A stretch of 64,000 nucleotides of DNA from Bacillus sp. FJAT-27225 (GCF_001685025.1 NZ_MAYU01000025.1:248001-312000), one strand, 5' to 3'; counted from the first letter of the stretch, positions 33,830 to 42,638 are shown. A program made the numbers and translations. The notes: generated by a model not told the origin, from the sequence alone.

Positions 33830-34906
33830 ATGGAGTTTCTAATTAGTATTAGTGAATTTGGGGCATATTTGTGTTTTGCAATTCTTGCAGGCCATGTAGC
33901 ATTGCAGTATGTCGGAGAAAGTTACAAGCCGCAAATAACGATTTCTAAAAAAGCGATACTTTTATCTACCCTTGGGATTTATATTTTTTCATTCGGTCCA
34001 GCCGCTCTCACCATTTATTATTTCAAAGATGCAGTTGGACTTACAATGGCTGCTATTTCAGTTATTACTGATTTTCAGGTAGGCAGGGCATGGCTTGTTA
34101 TCGCATTTATGTCGATCCTCCTTTGGATTACTATTCTGTTAAATGGTTCTAAACATGTCCAAGCTCTCCTTTTGTTTATAATGGTACTTGCTATTGGTTA
34201 CTCTAGCCATGTCGCTTCCTTATCATTTTGGCCAGGGCTGTTTGCTCATTCTGCCCATTTCCTAATGGTAATCCTCTGGAGCGGTATATTATTTCATGTT
34301 ACCTGGTTCTCAAAGGACGATTCAAAATGGGATAAATTTTTGCGATGGTTTACTCCGGTTGCGATTGGGTCCATTATCATTATTTTCATAAGCGGCCTGG
34401 TTCTTATGTTTTATGTAGTTGAACCTACGGAGTATGTTAGTTCCTGGGTATTGCCTTACGGACAAATGCTCCTGTTAAAGCACATTGGTATTATTCCAAT
34501 TTTGGCATTTGCTTTTATTAATGGGGTAATGGCCAAGAAAACGAAAAGCTATCCTTCATTTAAACCCCGTCCATGGATAAAAGCGGAAAGCATTGTCATC
34601 TTCCTGGTGTTTTACTTTACAAGTGTCTTAGGGACACTTTCACCTCCCCATGAAGTTGAATTTACAGTTAAATCTGAAGGTGCATCTTGGTGGGTGGAAT
34701 GGTTGCTGGGGAAGGAGATCCTGTCTGCGGCTAACGTAGCGTTGACTGTAAATGCAACATCGACGTTATTATTCCTATCAACTCTGCTATTTTTGATACT
34801 GATTTTTGTGAGCTTCAAAAAAGTTAAGCCCGCGGTTGGCGTATTCTTTGCTATCAGTTTTATTTTTTCAATGTATTTTGGATTCATGGTTTCACTAACT
34901 TTATAA
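33830..34906 (+). CDS. CopD-family copper transport membrane protein
   Basis: A 358-residue polytopic membrane protein with about eight helices, matching the CopD domain that in B. subtilis YcnJ is fused to CopC. Conserved patterns include SSHVASLS, FAHSAHFLMVILWSG (with histidines in helix) and GQMLLLKHIGIIP. It probably imports copper delivered by the CopC protein. Translation is likely coupled to the upstream gene (TAG-A-ATG). A cupredoxin gene follows 180 bases later. Confidence 0.87.
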   Translation: MEFLISISEFGAYLCFAILAGHVALQYVGESYKPQITISKKAILLSTLGIYIFSFGPAALTIYYFKDAVGLTMAAISVITDFQVGRAWLVIAFMSILLWITILLNGSKHVQALLLFIMVLAIGYSSHVASLSFWPGLFAHSAHFLMVILWSGILFHVTWFSKDDSKWDKFLRWFTPVAIGSIIIIFISGLVLMFYVVEPTEYVSSWVLPYGQMLLLKHIGIIPILAFAFINGVMAKKTKSYPSFKPRPWIKAESIVIFLVFYFTSVLGTLSPPHEVEFTVKSEGASWWVEWLLGKEILSAANVALTVNATSTLLFLSTLLFLILIFVSFKKVKPAVGVFFAISFIFSMYFGFMVSLTL

Positions 34907-35086
34907 GTCGAAGAGAAAAGGACCAAGTATAAATGGGTACTTTTCGTGTTTAGTCAGGCCGCTACTTATAAGGATATAGAGATAATTTGATTAGATCATT
35001 CTCTATTGAATTATGAGTTAACTTTTCTTGTTGGATAAAATCTTACACAATAGAAAAAAATAGTGTTATGAAAGGAGGGATTGCGA

Positions 35087-35476
35087 ATGTTTGTTAAAAA
35101 AGTGCTAACTGGATTTTTTGCTTTGCTTATGGTGATGGTTGCCGCAACTGCTTTAGGTTCGCTCAATGTAGCTGCTGAATCCACTGTTGGAACACAACCT
35201 ACTGAGCGTGAAAAAGCACTTGAGGTTGAGTTAAACGATGATTACTTTAATCCGAACGCCATCACCATCCCGTTTGGGAAAACGACAACAATTTTATTGA
35301 AAAACAGGGGCAGGAAAGAGCACACCTTTACAGTCGAAAAGCTTGGAATTGATGCAGAAGTTCAGCCAGGGAAAGAAAGAACCATTGCCATACAACCGTC
35401 TGCGGCTGGTACATATGATGTAATCTGCCGTTACCATTATCAGCAGGGAATGGTTGGAAAGCTAATAGTTAAATAA
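35087..35476 (+). CDS. cupredoxin-domain protein
   Basis: A 129-residue exported protein with an N-terminal signal sequence (LTGFFALLMVMVAATALG) and a single blue-copper-type domain. Type 1 copper ligands can be read as H79 (KEHTF), C114, H117 and M122 (CRYHYQQGM). AAAGGAGGG precedes ATG 35087. It lies beside CopC and CopD and may receive or carry copper outside the cell membrane. A terminator follows, so the copper module ends here. Confidence 0.88.
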   Translation: MFVKKVLTGFFALLMVMVAATALGSLNVAAESTVGTQPTEREKALEVELNDDYFNPNAITIPFGKTTTILLKNRGRKEHTFTVEKLGIDAEVQPGKERTIAIQPSAAGTYDVICRYHYQQGMVGKLIVK

Positions 35477-35491
35477 CCAGCAGTAAAACTT

Positions 35492-35517
35492 AGGGCTACA
35501 TAATGTAGCTCTTTTTA
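35492..35517 (+). terminator. Terminator of the cupredoxin gene
   Basis: GGGCTACAT and ATGTAGCTC pair with a minimal loop, followed by TTTTTATTTTT. Confidence 0.7.
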
Positions 35518-35760
35518 TTTTTAAGCGAGTATTTTGTATGGTACAACTTTTCGGAGGAACACGGCTCTGCAATAAAAAGGATCAATGAAAAATCTGCCAT
35601 CTGCCATTGTATTTAACATTATAATTATGATATCGAAAAAGATAATCTTCATTTTTACCAGAATTATTCATTTTTATGTTCATCAACATTAAAGTCACGT
35701 AATTGGAACATGAGCTTTCACAATGTAATGTTCGTCAAAATTTAAAAAGAGGTGCTGTTT

Positions 35761-36174
35761 ATGAAAAAACAACTGATACTTGGCTTTGTCTTACTTATTT
35801 CATTGAGCATTGCTTTTCTTGCTGGGTGTTCTAACAGAAACGATGTTTCTTTGGTACAAATCAACGAAATATCTGCAAGTGATAGAGAGTGGATGGAATC
35901 ACTAGAAAAAGGATTATACTTTAAAAAGGAAAATGATAATGAAGGGTTACTATATGTTAATTTGAAAGATAAAACAATAAGATATACGACCGTTGTGGCG
36001 GAGGTAATAAAAGACAACAATGGTTCGTATAAGATTAATATAAATGAAAAGGATGTTTTCCAAGATTCCGAGGTAACGAACGATTACTTCGGCAATTTAA
36101 GGAGCAATATTCCATTGGATACTATAAAGTTTTATCGTAATGACAAGAAGATTGATTTAGTCATAATGGAATAA
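35761..36174 (+). CDS. hypothetical lipoprotein
   Basis: A 137-residue protein with a lipoprotein signal: KK-hydrophobic core-FLAGCSN, so Cys22 would be lipidated. The rest is hydrophilic, with SASDREWMESLEKGLYF and a lysine/asparagine-rich end. GAGGTG lies upstream of ATG 35761. I do not recognise a family. It is isolated, convergent with the VOC gene. Confidence 0.65.
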   Translation: MKKQLILGFVLLISLSIAFLAGCSNRNDVSLVQINEISASDREWMESLEKGLYFKKENDNEGLLYVNLKDKTIRYTTVVAEVIKDNNGSYKININEKDVFQDSEVTNDYFGNLRSNIPLDTIKFYRNDKKIDLVIME

Positions 36175-36227
36175 AGAGGAAATTAACGGATATTAGCTCT
36201 TGAATGGTTAAAGAATCAGGGGCGAAA

Positions 36228-36257
36228 AAAGGATACTCATATTGACGTATCCTTGTT
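36228..36257 (-). terminator. Terminator between convergent genes
   Basis: AGGATAC and GTATCCT pair around TCATATTGAC; T-rich on both sides. It lies beyond the stop of the minus-strand VOC gene. Confidence 0.6.
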
Positions 36258-36261
36258 TACT

Positions 36262-36645
36262 CTATTCAGCTTCTACTTCACTCATAAACGCGTGTGTATT
36301 GCCTTCGGTATCTTTGAAAAAAACCATCCACGTTTCGGTTGAGCCGATTTTTGCGATAAGGTGAGGCTCATCGATGAATTCAACACCTTGATTTTTAAAC
36401 TTTTCGTACGTTTCGTTTATGCTCTCTACTTGAAAATATAAGACAGAACTATTAGACGTGAACTCTTCCTTTTCAGGCAGGCTTAGGAGCAGGCGTGTTC
36501 CATGGCAATCGAAAAAAGCCAGTGTGCCGGCGGTAAAAAGATGGGGGAGACCCAGACTTTTATAGAAATGTATGGCACGATCCAAGTCTTTAACAGGTAC
36601 TCCGATTTGGCCGAGTTTTTGAATGGAAGTGGTTGTTGTATTCAA
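36262..36645 (-). CDS. VOC-family (glyoxalase/bleomycin-resistance-type) protein
   Basis: A 127-residue protein with two beta-alpha-beta-beta-beta modules typical of the VOC fold: LGQIGVPVKDLDRAIHFYKSLGL, then SSVLYFQVESINETYEKFKNQGVEF and WMVFFKDTEGNTHAFMSE. The last motif carries the usual metal-site region. The start is TTG with AAGGAG 9 bases upstream. Substrate unknown; members range from lactoylglutathione lyases to antibiotic-binding proteins. Confidence 0.85.
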   Translation of the reverse strand: MNTTTTSIQKLGQIGVPVKDLDRAIHFYKSLGLPHLFTAGTLAFFDCHGTRLLLSLPEKEEFTSNSSVLYFQVESINETYEKFKNQGVEFIDEPHLIAKIGSTETWMVFFKDTEGNTHAFMSEVEAE

Positions 36646-36741
36646 TACACAAATCTCCTTTTGGTGGGATTTAAGCTAGATTCCTACAACAACTATACTA
36701 TATGTCCAATAATGACGTACATAAAATTCGAAAAATTAGGA

Positions 36742-37242
36742 TTATTTTATGCTATCATAATGCCCCTTAAACACTTTAAATAGCCGTTCATCTCCACCGC
36801 GGTCGGGATGGAGGGCTTTTAGCAGTTTCTTAAACTCCTTTTTAAGAACATGATTGTCTGAATCATGTTCCAATCCCAACAATTCAGAATGAAAACCACT
36901 CGGTCCATCAGCTTCAATTTGATCATTAAGTAATCTTTTTAAGGTCCGTACCTTTGCCTGTTCAATATGTACACGGGCTTTTAAAAGCTCTATTTGGTCA
37001 GTAAGGATCTCATTTTTCCTTTGAGATTCTTCCAATTTAGCTTCGAGGTATGCTGCCCGCTCTTCTTTTATCAATTCATTTAGATCTTCAGCATTGATTC
37101 TGTATGTTATGTTCCTTCTCCTGATCATTTCGGCTTTTAGTTTGCCTTGCTTAATCCAGGTGATGACGTCCTTGTCACCCACTTCTATCCCGGCGTTGGA
37201 CAACTGGGTAACGGCTTCTTTTATATTCAGCAAAGTATTCAC
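36742..37242 (-). CDS. HTH - coiled-coil - J-domain protein
   Basis: A 166-residue protein with an unusual order of parts. Residues 1-55 look like a MerR/excisionase-type helix-turn-helix (LNIKEAVTQLSNAGIEV, ITWIKQGKL). Residues 60-115 form a charged coiled coil (EERAAYLEAKLEESQ onward). The C terminus has the J-domain signature HPDRGGDERLFK at about residue 145, preceded by KEFKKLLKAL. The HPD tripeptide is what stimulates DnaK ATPase. Start is GTG 37242 or TTG 37233; both are possible. It may be a DNA-associated DnaK adaptor. Its promoter region has the 21-nt reiterated words. Confidence 0.7.
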   Translation of the reverse strand: MNTLLNIKEAVTQLSNAGIEVGDKDVITWIKQGKLKAEMIRRRNITYRINAEDLNELIKEERAAYLEAKLEESQRKNEILTDQIELLKARVHIEQAKVRTLKRLLNDQIEADGPSGFHSELLGLEHDSDNHVLKKEFKKLLKALHPDRGGDERLFKVFKGHYDSIK

Positions 37243-37409
37243 TCTCTTTTTTATAATCTAATAACAGGTTTAAGGCAGACAAACCTATCATACCAATGAT
37301 TGATTTCAGAAAAAGAACAGAAGTGTAACATTGTGTTAAAGTCACTTTACAAGTTTGACAAATCATTAACCGCTCAGCTTCGTTGAACTGTTCTTTTGTG
37401 TCCAAATTG

Positions 37410-37510
37410 TGTAATTCTCGAATATATGGCGGGAAATCTCGGATATATGAAAATTTTCTCGGATAAGTAGTTAAAATCCTCGGAAAAAATATGAAAATCA
37501 TCGGATATCT
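37410..37510. repeat. Five TCTCGG-type words at 21-nt spacing
   Basis: The word TCTCGGATAT and variants start at 37416, 37437, 37457, 37478 and 37499, that is 20-21 bases apart, with AT-rich stuffing. It lies between the J-domain gene and the cortex-lytic enzyme gene. Related phased arrays with other words occur at 44.0 and 54.9 kb. Confidence 0.55.
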
Positions 37511-37662
37511 ATTCCAACACGTACCTGGTCCATGGTTCACCGCGCCGGTCCAAACAAAAAAGTCCTCAAGAATGGATGTGCTGAGGAAAAAACGCATCCT
37601 TCATTAACATGAACAGTATATAAATTCTCCTTGCTAATATGATGTAAGGAAGGGGTGAGAGA

Positions 37663-38934
37663 ATGACTGTTCAAGTTGTTACTTCGGGGGACTATCTGTG
37701 GGCAATTGCCAATCGATATAATACTACTGTATCAAATATTATAAATGTTAATGGATTGGAATCAGCTAACCTAGTTCCTGGGCTGGCTCTATATATACCT
37801 GGCAAAGGACTGGCCAATCGGTCTTATCGGATAAAGAAAGGTGATGTTCTTTCGAGAATCGCCAAACGATTCAATACAACCGTTGCAGTAATTAATGAAG
37901 CTAATCCTGATATAGATAAAAACAAACTTCAAATCGGCCAAACTATTCAAATTCCCTCCCCGATAAAAATGTCTACTCAAATTCTAGGCTTCCTCGTTCC
38001 TTCGGGGACGGCAGCTGACCTTCCTGTAATCACTTCCTTAGCAAACCAATTAACCTATATAGCGGTTGTGAATTACACATTCACTCCCGGGGGATGGGCA
38101 TATGTTGTTAAAGATGATCGTGCAATTATAAACCGGGCCAAACAACTAAATGTTACGCCATTAATGATGGTCCGTAATTTTACTAACAGTGGGTTTAGTC
38201 CTGAGCTGGCCGGTGGTGTTCTTGGAAATGCAACATATCGTCAGAATTTGGTTGCAAGCTTGGTGAATCTTGCGAGAACCAGAGGGTATGGAGGGATCAG
38301 CCTTGATATAGAGTTTATTCCTCCAGAAAGGCGTAATGAGTTTAACTCATTTTTACAAGCATTAAAACAACAAATGGGGAACCTAATTCTGAATGTAAAT
38401 GTTCATGCGAAAACAGAAGATATGCCAACGAATCGGATAGTCGGAGCTTACGATTATGCGACAATCGGCCGAATTTCAGATAGCATATCGGTCATGACAC
38501 TTGATTATGGGTATCCTGGAGGGCCGCCTGCTCCTGTTTCACCGATTAACTGGGTGGAGCAGGTTGTAATGTATGCGACTGGTTTAGTTCCACCGCAAAA
38601 ATTGTTTATCGCTATACCCTTGTATGGATATGATAAGGTGGCTGCAACCAACAAGACAACGGGACTTTCTGTACTTGCTGCACAAAACAAAGCCATTACT
38701 TCAGGTGCAATGGTTCAATTTGATCCCACCGCCCAATCTCCAAAGTACAACTATTGGGCAGGCAGCGAGGAACATCTTGTCTGGTTTGAGGATATTAGAA
38801 GCTATATTTCAAAATATAATCTGATTGATAGCTACCAACTGGCGGGCAGCACATTATGGCAAATCGGGTTACCAGCACCCCAAAACTGGGCTTATTTAAG
38901 GAACGAAGTAACTGTTAGTAAGAATAGAAGATGA
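37663..38934 (+). CDS. sleL: spore cortex-lytic LysM-GH18 N-acetylglucosaminidase (SleL/YaaH type)
   Basis: A 423-residue protein with two N-terminal LysM repeats (about 2-47 and 50-96, e.g. GDYLWAIANRYNTT and GDVLSRIAKRFNTT) and a GH18 domain from about 105 to the end. The catalytic segment is YGGISLDIEFIPPE, with the proton-donor glutamate after SLDI. No signal peptide is seen, as in YaaH/SleL, which are made in the mother cell and attached to spores. It degrades cortex fragments during germination. ATG 37663 follows AAGGAAGGGG. Another spore hydrolase (cwlJ) is 17 kb away. Confidence 0.88.
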   Translation: MTVQVVTSGDYLWAIANRYNTTVSNIINVNGLESANLVPGLALYIPGKGLANRSYRIKKGDVLSRIAKRFNTTVAVINEANPDIDKNKLQIGQTIQIPSPIKMSTQILGFLVPSGTAADLPVITSLANQLTYIAVVNYTFTPGGWAYVVKDDRAIINRAKQLNVTPLMMVRNFTNSGFSPELAGGVLGNATYRQNLVASLVNLARTRGYGGISLDIEFIPPERRNEFNSFLQALKQQMGNLILNVNVHAKTEDMPTNRIVGAYDYATIGRISDSISVMTLDYGYPGGPPAPVSPINWVEQVVMYATGLVPPQKLFIAIPLYGYDKVAATNKTTGLSVLAAQNKAITSGAMVQFDPTAQSPKYNYWAGSEEHLVWFEDIRSYISKYNLIDSYQLAGSTLWQIGLPAPQNWAYLRNEVTVSKNRR

Positions 38935-38979
38935 TGTTCAGTTGTCTTAATGTAGGAACCGCTTTGTTAGTTTGAGAAC

Positions 38980-39010
38980 TGTCCTTGAAGTTTTTCAAGG
39001 GCACTTTACT
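38980..39010 (+). terminator. Terminator of the LysM-GH18 gene
   Basis: CCTTGAA and TTCAAGG pair around GTTT, followed by GCACTTTACTTTT. Confidence 0.6.
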
Positions 39011-39113
39011 TTTCAAAGGCATTTTTTTAGTTTTTTGCAGGAATCAGTGTCCTTATGTGGAAATTTTTAGTAGTACCATATTTTAAAAATAGTTCCAAAA
39101 AGGGGAAGTCTCA

Positions 39114-39506
39114 ATGAAATGGTGGACAGCAATCTGCTGCGTTGCAGTTCTATTCCTGGCAAGCTGTTCAGCAGAACTTAAGGAAAGCCACTCAACCTAT
39201 GTCGAGGAGTATGGATGGACTATAAAGCGGGCATTGGAAAAAGAGGCTTTATCACTTCCGGATAATGAAGAACAGCAAATGTTTATGGAAGAACGAGGTC
39301 TAAATGTTGCAGAATTAAAAACGTCAAAAACACTATTTACACAGGAAATCCTTCTAAAGGAAATTTGTCGTGAAAAATTATCCGCTATTCTCTACAGTGA
39401 TGATAAAGGGAAAATACTAGGAGCCCAAATACGAGTCGAAAATGCGAGTCCGGGAGTTTCAAAGCTAGTGGACAAAGAATCTTACCTGAAAAATTGTGGC
39501 AGGTGA
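39114..39506 (+). CDS. DUF4830-type lipoprotein
   Basis: A 130-residue lipoprotein: short signal with LASCS, Cys18 as the lipidation site. The segment YVEEYGWTIKRALEKE matches the DUF4830 family. The mature domain is small and charged. Its stop overlaps the region just before the start of the membrane S16 protease gene, so the two are translated together. Function unknown; the pairing suggests it acts with, or is processed by, the protease. Confidence 0.7.
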   Translation: MKWWTAICCVAVLFLASCSAELKESHSTYVEEYGWTIKRALEKEALSLPDNEEQQMFMEERGLNVAELKTSKTLFTQEILLKEICREKLSAILYSDDKGKILGAQIRVENASPGVSKLVDKESYLKNCGR

Positions 39507-39510
39507 CTTC

Positions 39511-40395
39511 ATGAAAAAGGAAAATGCCCTTCCCATTTTTTTGACTTTGCTTTACTACTTAGTATTTCTATTTTTATATCTCCAAGGTGAAATCGATGAA
39601 TTTGCCTATGTATTTATCTTAGTATGTAGTACTTTAATTTTGTTGATTAGCTTAATCTTTTTTCGAAAAAAGCCAGCAGTCAAGAAAAAAATAAGTATTG
39701 CGGCCTTCATTTTGTTCCTCGCGTTTTGCTATGAGTTTATTCTTGTGGGTTACGATGCGCCTACCCATGTGGCATATGCCTATATTAAACCGGAAGAAGC
39801 AGTGGAGGGTTCAGGAATATTCATTGTGGGAGTCTCTGAGATACAGGTGGGAAATACCCGGAGTAAACAAGAGGTTATTAATTTATTGACCAGAAAAAAT
39901 GAACAGGTATTTTCCGTAGTTGATGTGAATCATTACACTGTATATGGAGTTAAAAACCGCCAGCTATTAAAGTGGATCCTTTTTCGCAAAGATCCGCTTG
40001 AAGAAATGAAAACAAATGTTATCGACTATTTAGGGAAGGAAGAGGAGTGGCTCACGCGTTTTGTCAATAAAAATGATATTCAAGGAAGTAGTGCCGGTTT
40101 AAGTCTTGCATTAACAGGCCGTCTAGAGAAAGGGGATTATAAAAATGATTTAGGTTTTGCTGTGACAGAGGCAATAACAAAAACTGGGAAAGTTAAAAGC
40201 ATTAGTGGTATAAAGGAAAAAATCCAGATTGCTGAAAAGACTGGCTTCCCTTTCATGATTATCCCTTCTGAAAATGCAAAGGAAGCAGCAAAGGTACAAA
40301 AGGAATTAAACTCTACTATAAAGATATATACTGTATCAACAGTCGATGAAGCAATTGAGGTCATCGTGGACCTAAACAAAAGAATAATTAAATAA
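39511..40395 (+). CDS. membrane-anchored Lon-type (S16) serine protease
   Basis: A 294-residue protein with three N-terminal membrane helices (about 9-24, 31-51 and 62-80), then an extracytoplasmic region and a C-terminal Lon proteolytic domain. The catalytic dyad is visible as S194 in QGSSAGLSLAL and K235 in SGIKEKIQIAEKTG. There is no AAA+ domain and no obvious PDZ domain, unlike YlbL. ATG 39511 is four bases after AGGTGA, which also contains the stop of the DUF4830 gene. It is probably a surface protease; the substrate is unknown. Confidence 0.8.
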   Translation: MKKENALPIFLTLLYYLVFLFLYLQGEIDEFAYVFILVCSTLILLISLIFFRKKPAVKKKISIAAFILFLAFCYEFILVGYDAPTHVAYAYIKPEEAVEGSGIFIVGVSEIQVGNTRSKQEVINLLTRKNEQVFSVVDVNHYTVYGVKNRQLLKWILFRKDPLEEMKTNVIDYLGKEEEWLTRFVNKNDIQGSSAGLSLALTGRLEKGDYKNDLGFAVTEAITKTGKVKSISGIKEKIQIAEKTGFPFMIIPSENAKEAAKVQKELNSTIKIYTVSTVDEAIEVIVDLNKRIIK

Positions 40396-40474
40396 GGTTT
40401 TATAGAAATGATTCAGCCTTACCCGCTATAATAGCTTAGAAGTTAAGAATAGAGACAGGGGATAAAGGGGAGTT

Positions 40475-40837
40475 ATGGCAGATTTCTTTTGGACTATTTA
40501 TTTAGGAGTGCTGGGTACAGCATCCATTGCATTTTTAATAAAAGGTCAATACAAAACTAAGCTTAGCAAATTAGACTTCGTTATTTCGATCATTACGTGG
40601 ATTGGCTTATTCGGTTTTGTAACTGAAACAGATATTTTTAACCAAACGGCTTGGAAAATTATAACCGTGGCAGCTTTCATTTGGGATTTTTTGTTCGCAA
40701 TGTTCCTGAAGGGGTTTGATGGGGAGGAAATTCTTGAAGAACTTTCTCCTGTCAAAAGGAAGATCTGGATGCTTGCCACTTTCATCATCATGCTCGGCCC
40801 ATTGTATTATGGATTGTTCAATTATGCATTTTTATAA
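40475..40837 (+). CDS. small integral membrane protein
   Basis: A 120-residue protein with about four hydrophobic helices (3-22, 34-50, 61-81 and 96-118) and the charged loop KGFDGEEILEELSPVKRK. AAGGGGAG precedes ATG 40475. No family recognised. It is followed at 35 bases by another small gene and they probably form one transcript that ends at the terminator at 41050. Confidence 0.65.
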   Translation: MADFFWTIYLGVLGTASIAFLIKGQYKTKLSKLDFVISIITWIGLFGFVTETDIFNQTAWKIITVAAFIWDFLFAMFLKGFDGEEILEELSPVKRKIWMLATFIIMLGPLYYGLFNYAFL

Positions 40838-40872
40838 TTGGGAAGTGTGAGTAAGGAATGGAGGAACTTAAC

Positions 40873-41037
40873 ATGAGATGCGGGTCAAAATGTTTTCTTG
40901 TAGAGGTCGAACAAAACGGAGAAAAACAGATTAAGCCTGTTATCACCAGAACTCCTGCAGAGGCAAGGAAAACGATTCGAATCCAATACGGAGGAGACGC
41001 AACGATATTATCAGTTCGGGAAGAGAAGAAGAAATAG
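40873..41037 (+). CDS. small hypothetical protein
   Basis: A 54-residue protein starting MRCGSKCFLVEVEQNGEKQ and ending in EEKKK. GGAGGAAC stands 5 bases upstream of the ATG, a strong site. The CxxxC near the N terminus could bind metal or form a disulphide; the middle (TRTPAEARKTIRIQYG) is a likely helix followed by strands. It follows the membrane protein at 40475 and is closed by a good terminator. Family not recognised, but the signals for a gene are strong. Confidence 0.65.
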   Translation: MRCGSKCFLVEVEQNGEKQIKPVITRTPAEARKTIRIQYGGDATILSVREEKKK

Positions 41038-41048
41038 ATCTCACAGCT

Positions 41049-41080
41049 AGAAAAGACAGAGGCAATTCTGTCTTTTTTGT
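41049..41080 (+). terminator. Terminator
   Basis: AAAAGACAGA and TCTGTCTTTT pair around GGCAAT, followed by TTG and TTTT. Confidence 0.75.
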
Positions 41081-41277
41081 TTTAGAAGGCGTCTTTATAG
41101 AAAAGGAATTGAAAGGAATTTGTCGAATATATGTGGAATACGAACGTAGGTGTCAATTGAGTAAGTAAGTGGTAATCCTAGCTGCAGAGATTGGTTGGAT
41201 TATTCATAAGATGATGGAGAGGTAACTTTCTGTATTAAGGGGTCCGTCTTTGAAGATATGAAGAAAAGGAGTAAATC

Positions 41278-42225
41278 ATGGCAGTAAAAACTACTTTCAC
41301 GAATCAGGAGCTTGAAACCATTTTTGCAGATTATCATCTAGGTAATATAACAAATACCGAACCTATTGAAAAGGGGACTGTTCAAACAAATTATACAGTC
41401 GAAACAACAATGGGAAAGTTCATTTTTAGATATTATGAAAACCGGACCGAGGATTCAGTTCTATTTGAAACTGATTTGCTGCAGTATTTAAAGGAACACC
41501 ATTTTCCGTGTGCTGGCCCCCACGCCGACGTATATGGCAACTTCGTTGGAATTTATAACGCAAAACCATTTGCCATATTTGACTTTATGGAAGGAAATCA
41601 TCCTGTCGATCCAAATGAAAAACAGAAAAGGGAATTAATCGCAACCGCAGCCTTGTTGCATCAACTCACTTCCCATTTTTCTCCGATGAATAAGGAATCC
41701 CGATGGAATTACGATGTTGATTTTTGTCTGGAGCAAGCCCAACAAGCGGCGCAAAGAATAGACTCAGTTGAATCCAGGAGGAAACTAAAGTGGATAGAAA
41801 GAGGGCTTCAAACTCTTATCCTGCCTAAATCGTTACCACTTGGCATTTGCCACGCTGATTTCGATCCTTCCAATATTCTGTTTAAAAATGACAAACTCGT
41901 TGCGTTGCTCGATTTTGATGACGCAAATTATACATACCTTTTATTCGATGTGGTCGGTTTAATTGAAGCGTGGGCCTGGACGCATGATAAATTTGAAGTG
42001 ATTCATTTCCCTGAAGCTAAAAATATAATTCATGAATACATGAAGCATAGACAACTAACCATTCAGGAGAAAAATCATTTATTCGATGTTTATAAGTTAA
42101 GCATTTTTATTGATAGTGTCTGGTTTTTCGACAGAGGGAATGCCGATGACTTTTATGAAAAAAAGAAGATTGACTTTCTTGATGGCTTGGGAAGAGAGAA
42201 GTTTTATAATCTGCTGTTTAATTAA
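41278..42225 (+). CDS. homoserine kinase type II-like phosphotransferase (APH fold)
   Basis: A 315-residue kinase of the aminoglycoside/choline/homoserine (ThrB2) kinase superfamily. The catalytic loop CHADFDPSNILF provides the aspartate and asparagine, and LLDFDDA is the DFD-like metal-binding motif; the N-terminal lobe has EKGTVQTNYTVET and KFIFRYY with the ATP-binding lysine or its equivalent. The pattern is nearest to ThrB2-type homoserine kinases, but no threonine-biosynthesis genes are adjacent, so another small alcohol substrate is possible. AAAGGAG lies upstream of ATG 41278. Confidence 0.78.
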   Translation: MAVKTTFTNQELETIFADYHLGNITNTEPIEKGTVQTNYTVETTMGKFIFRYYENRTEDSVLFETDLLQYLKEHHFPCAGPHADVYGNFVGIYNAKPFAIFDFMEGNHPVDPNEKQKRELIATAALLHQLTSHFSPMNKESRWNYDVDFCLEQAQQAAQRIDSVESRRKLKWIERGLQTLILPKSLPLGICHADFDPSNILFKNDKLVALLDFDDANYTYLLFDVVGLIEAWAWTHDKFEVIHFPEAKNIIHEYMKHRQLTIQEKNHLFDVYKLSIFIDSVWFFDRGNADDFYEKKKIDFLDGLGREKFYNLLFN

Positions 42226-42479
42226 ATATGGTTTTTTTAAAAAAACCGCATGAAGATAGCTAATTTTCCGGGCGGGCTTGCCTGTGAAAAATAATCAAGA
42301 GCCTAAAAATAAGACTGCTGATTCCATCCAAGACGCTTTTGTTGGTGACCTGAGTGTATTAGTGAATTATTTTATTAGTTTTGATACTATTTGGAAACAT
42401 CATTCGACAAAATGTTTTTCGATTTCCTAGAAGGCATGATTCTTTTTTGCAGGTCTAACCAAAAATCAGGAGGTATAAA

Positions 42480-42638
42480 ATGGAACCACTTTTTCTTTTG
42501 GTGCTCATTATTATAGCATTCGTGGTACTTGCCTACGTTATTGCAACAGGAATAGATAATTCAAATACAGCCAAGTTATTAAAAAACGACCTTGAAGATA
42601 TAAAAAGGCATCTTAAGGATATAAGTGAAAAGTTGTAA
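42480..42638 (+). CDS. small single-helix membrane protein
   Basis: A 52-residue protein: an N-terminal hydrophobic helix (LFLLVLIIIAFVVLAYVIA) followed by a charged, amphipathic helical tail (LLKNDLEDIKRHLKDISEKL). CAGGAGGT precedes the ATG. This form, one helix with a coiled-coil tail, is common among small Bacillus membrane proteins; no specific family is recognised. Isolated gene. Confidence 0.6.
   Translation: MEPLFLLVLIIIAFVVLAYVIATGIDNSNTAKLLKNDLEDIKRHLKDISEKL

Noticed and set aside
42229-42250. Terminator of the kinase gene (GGTTTTTTT/AAAAAAACC)
   Set aside because: It is an AT palindrome without loop or T tail after it; too weak to call.
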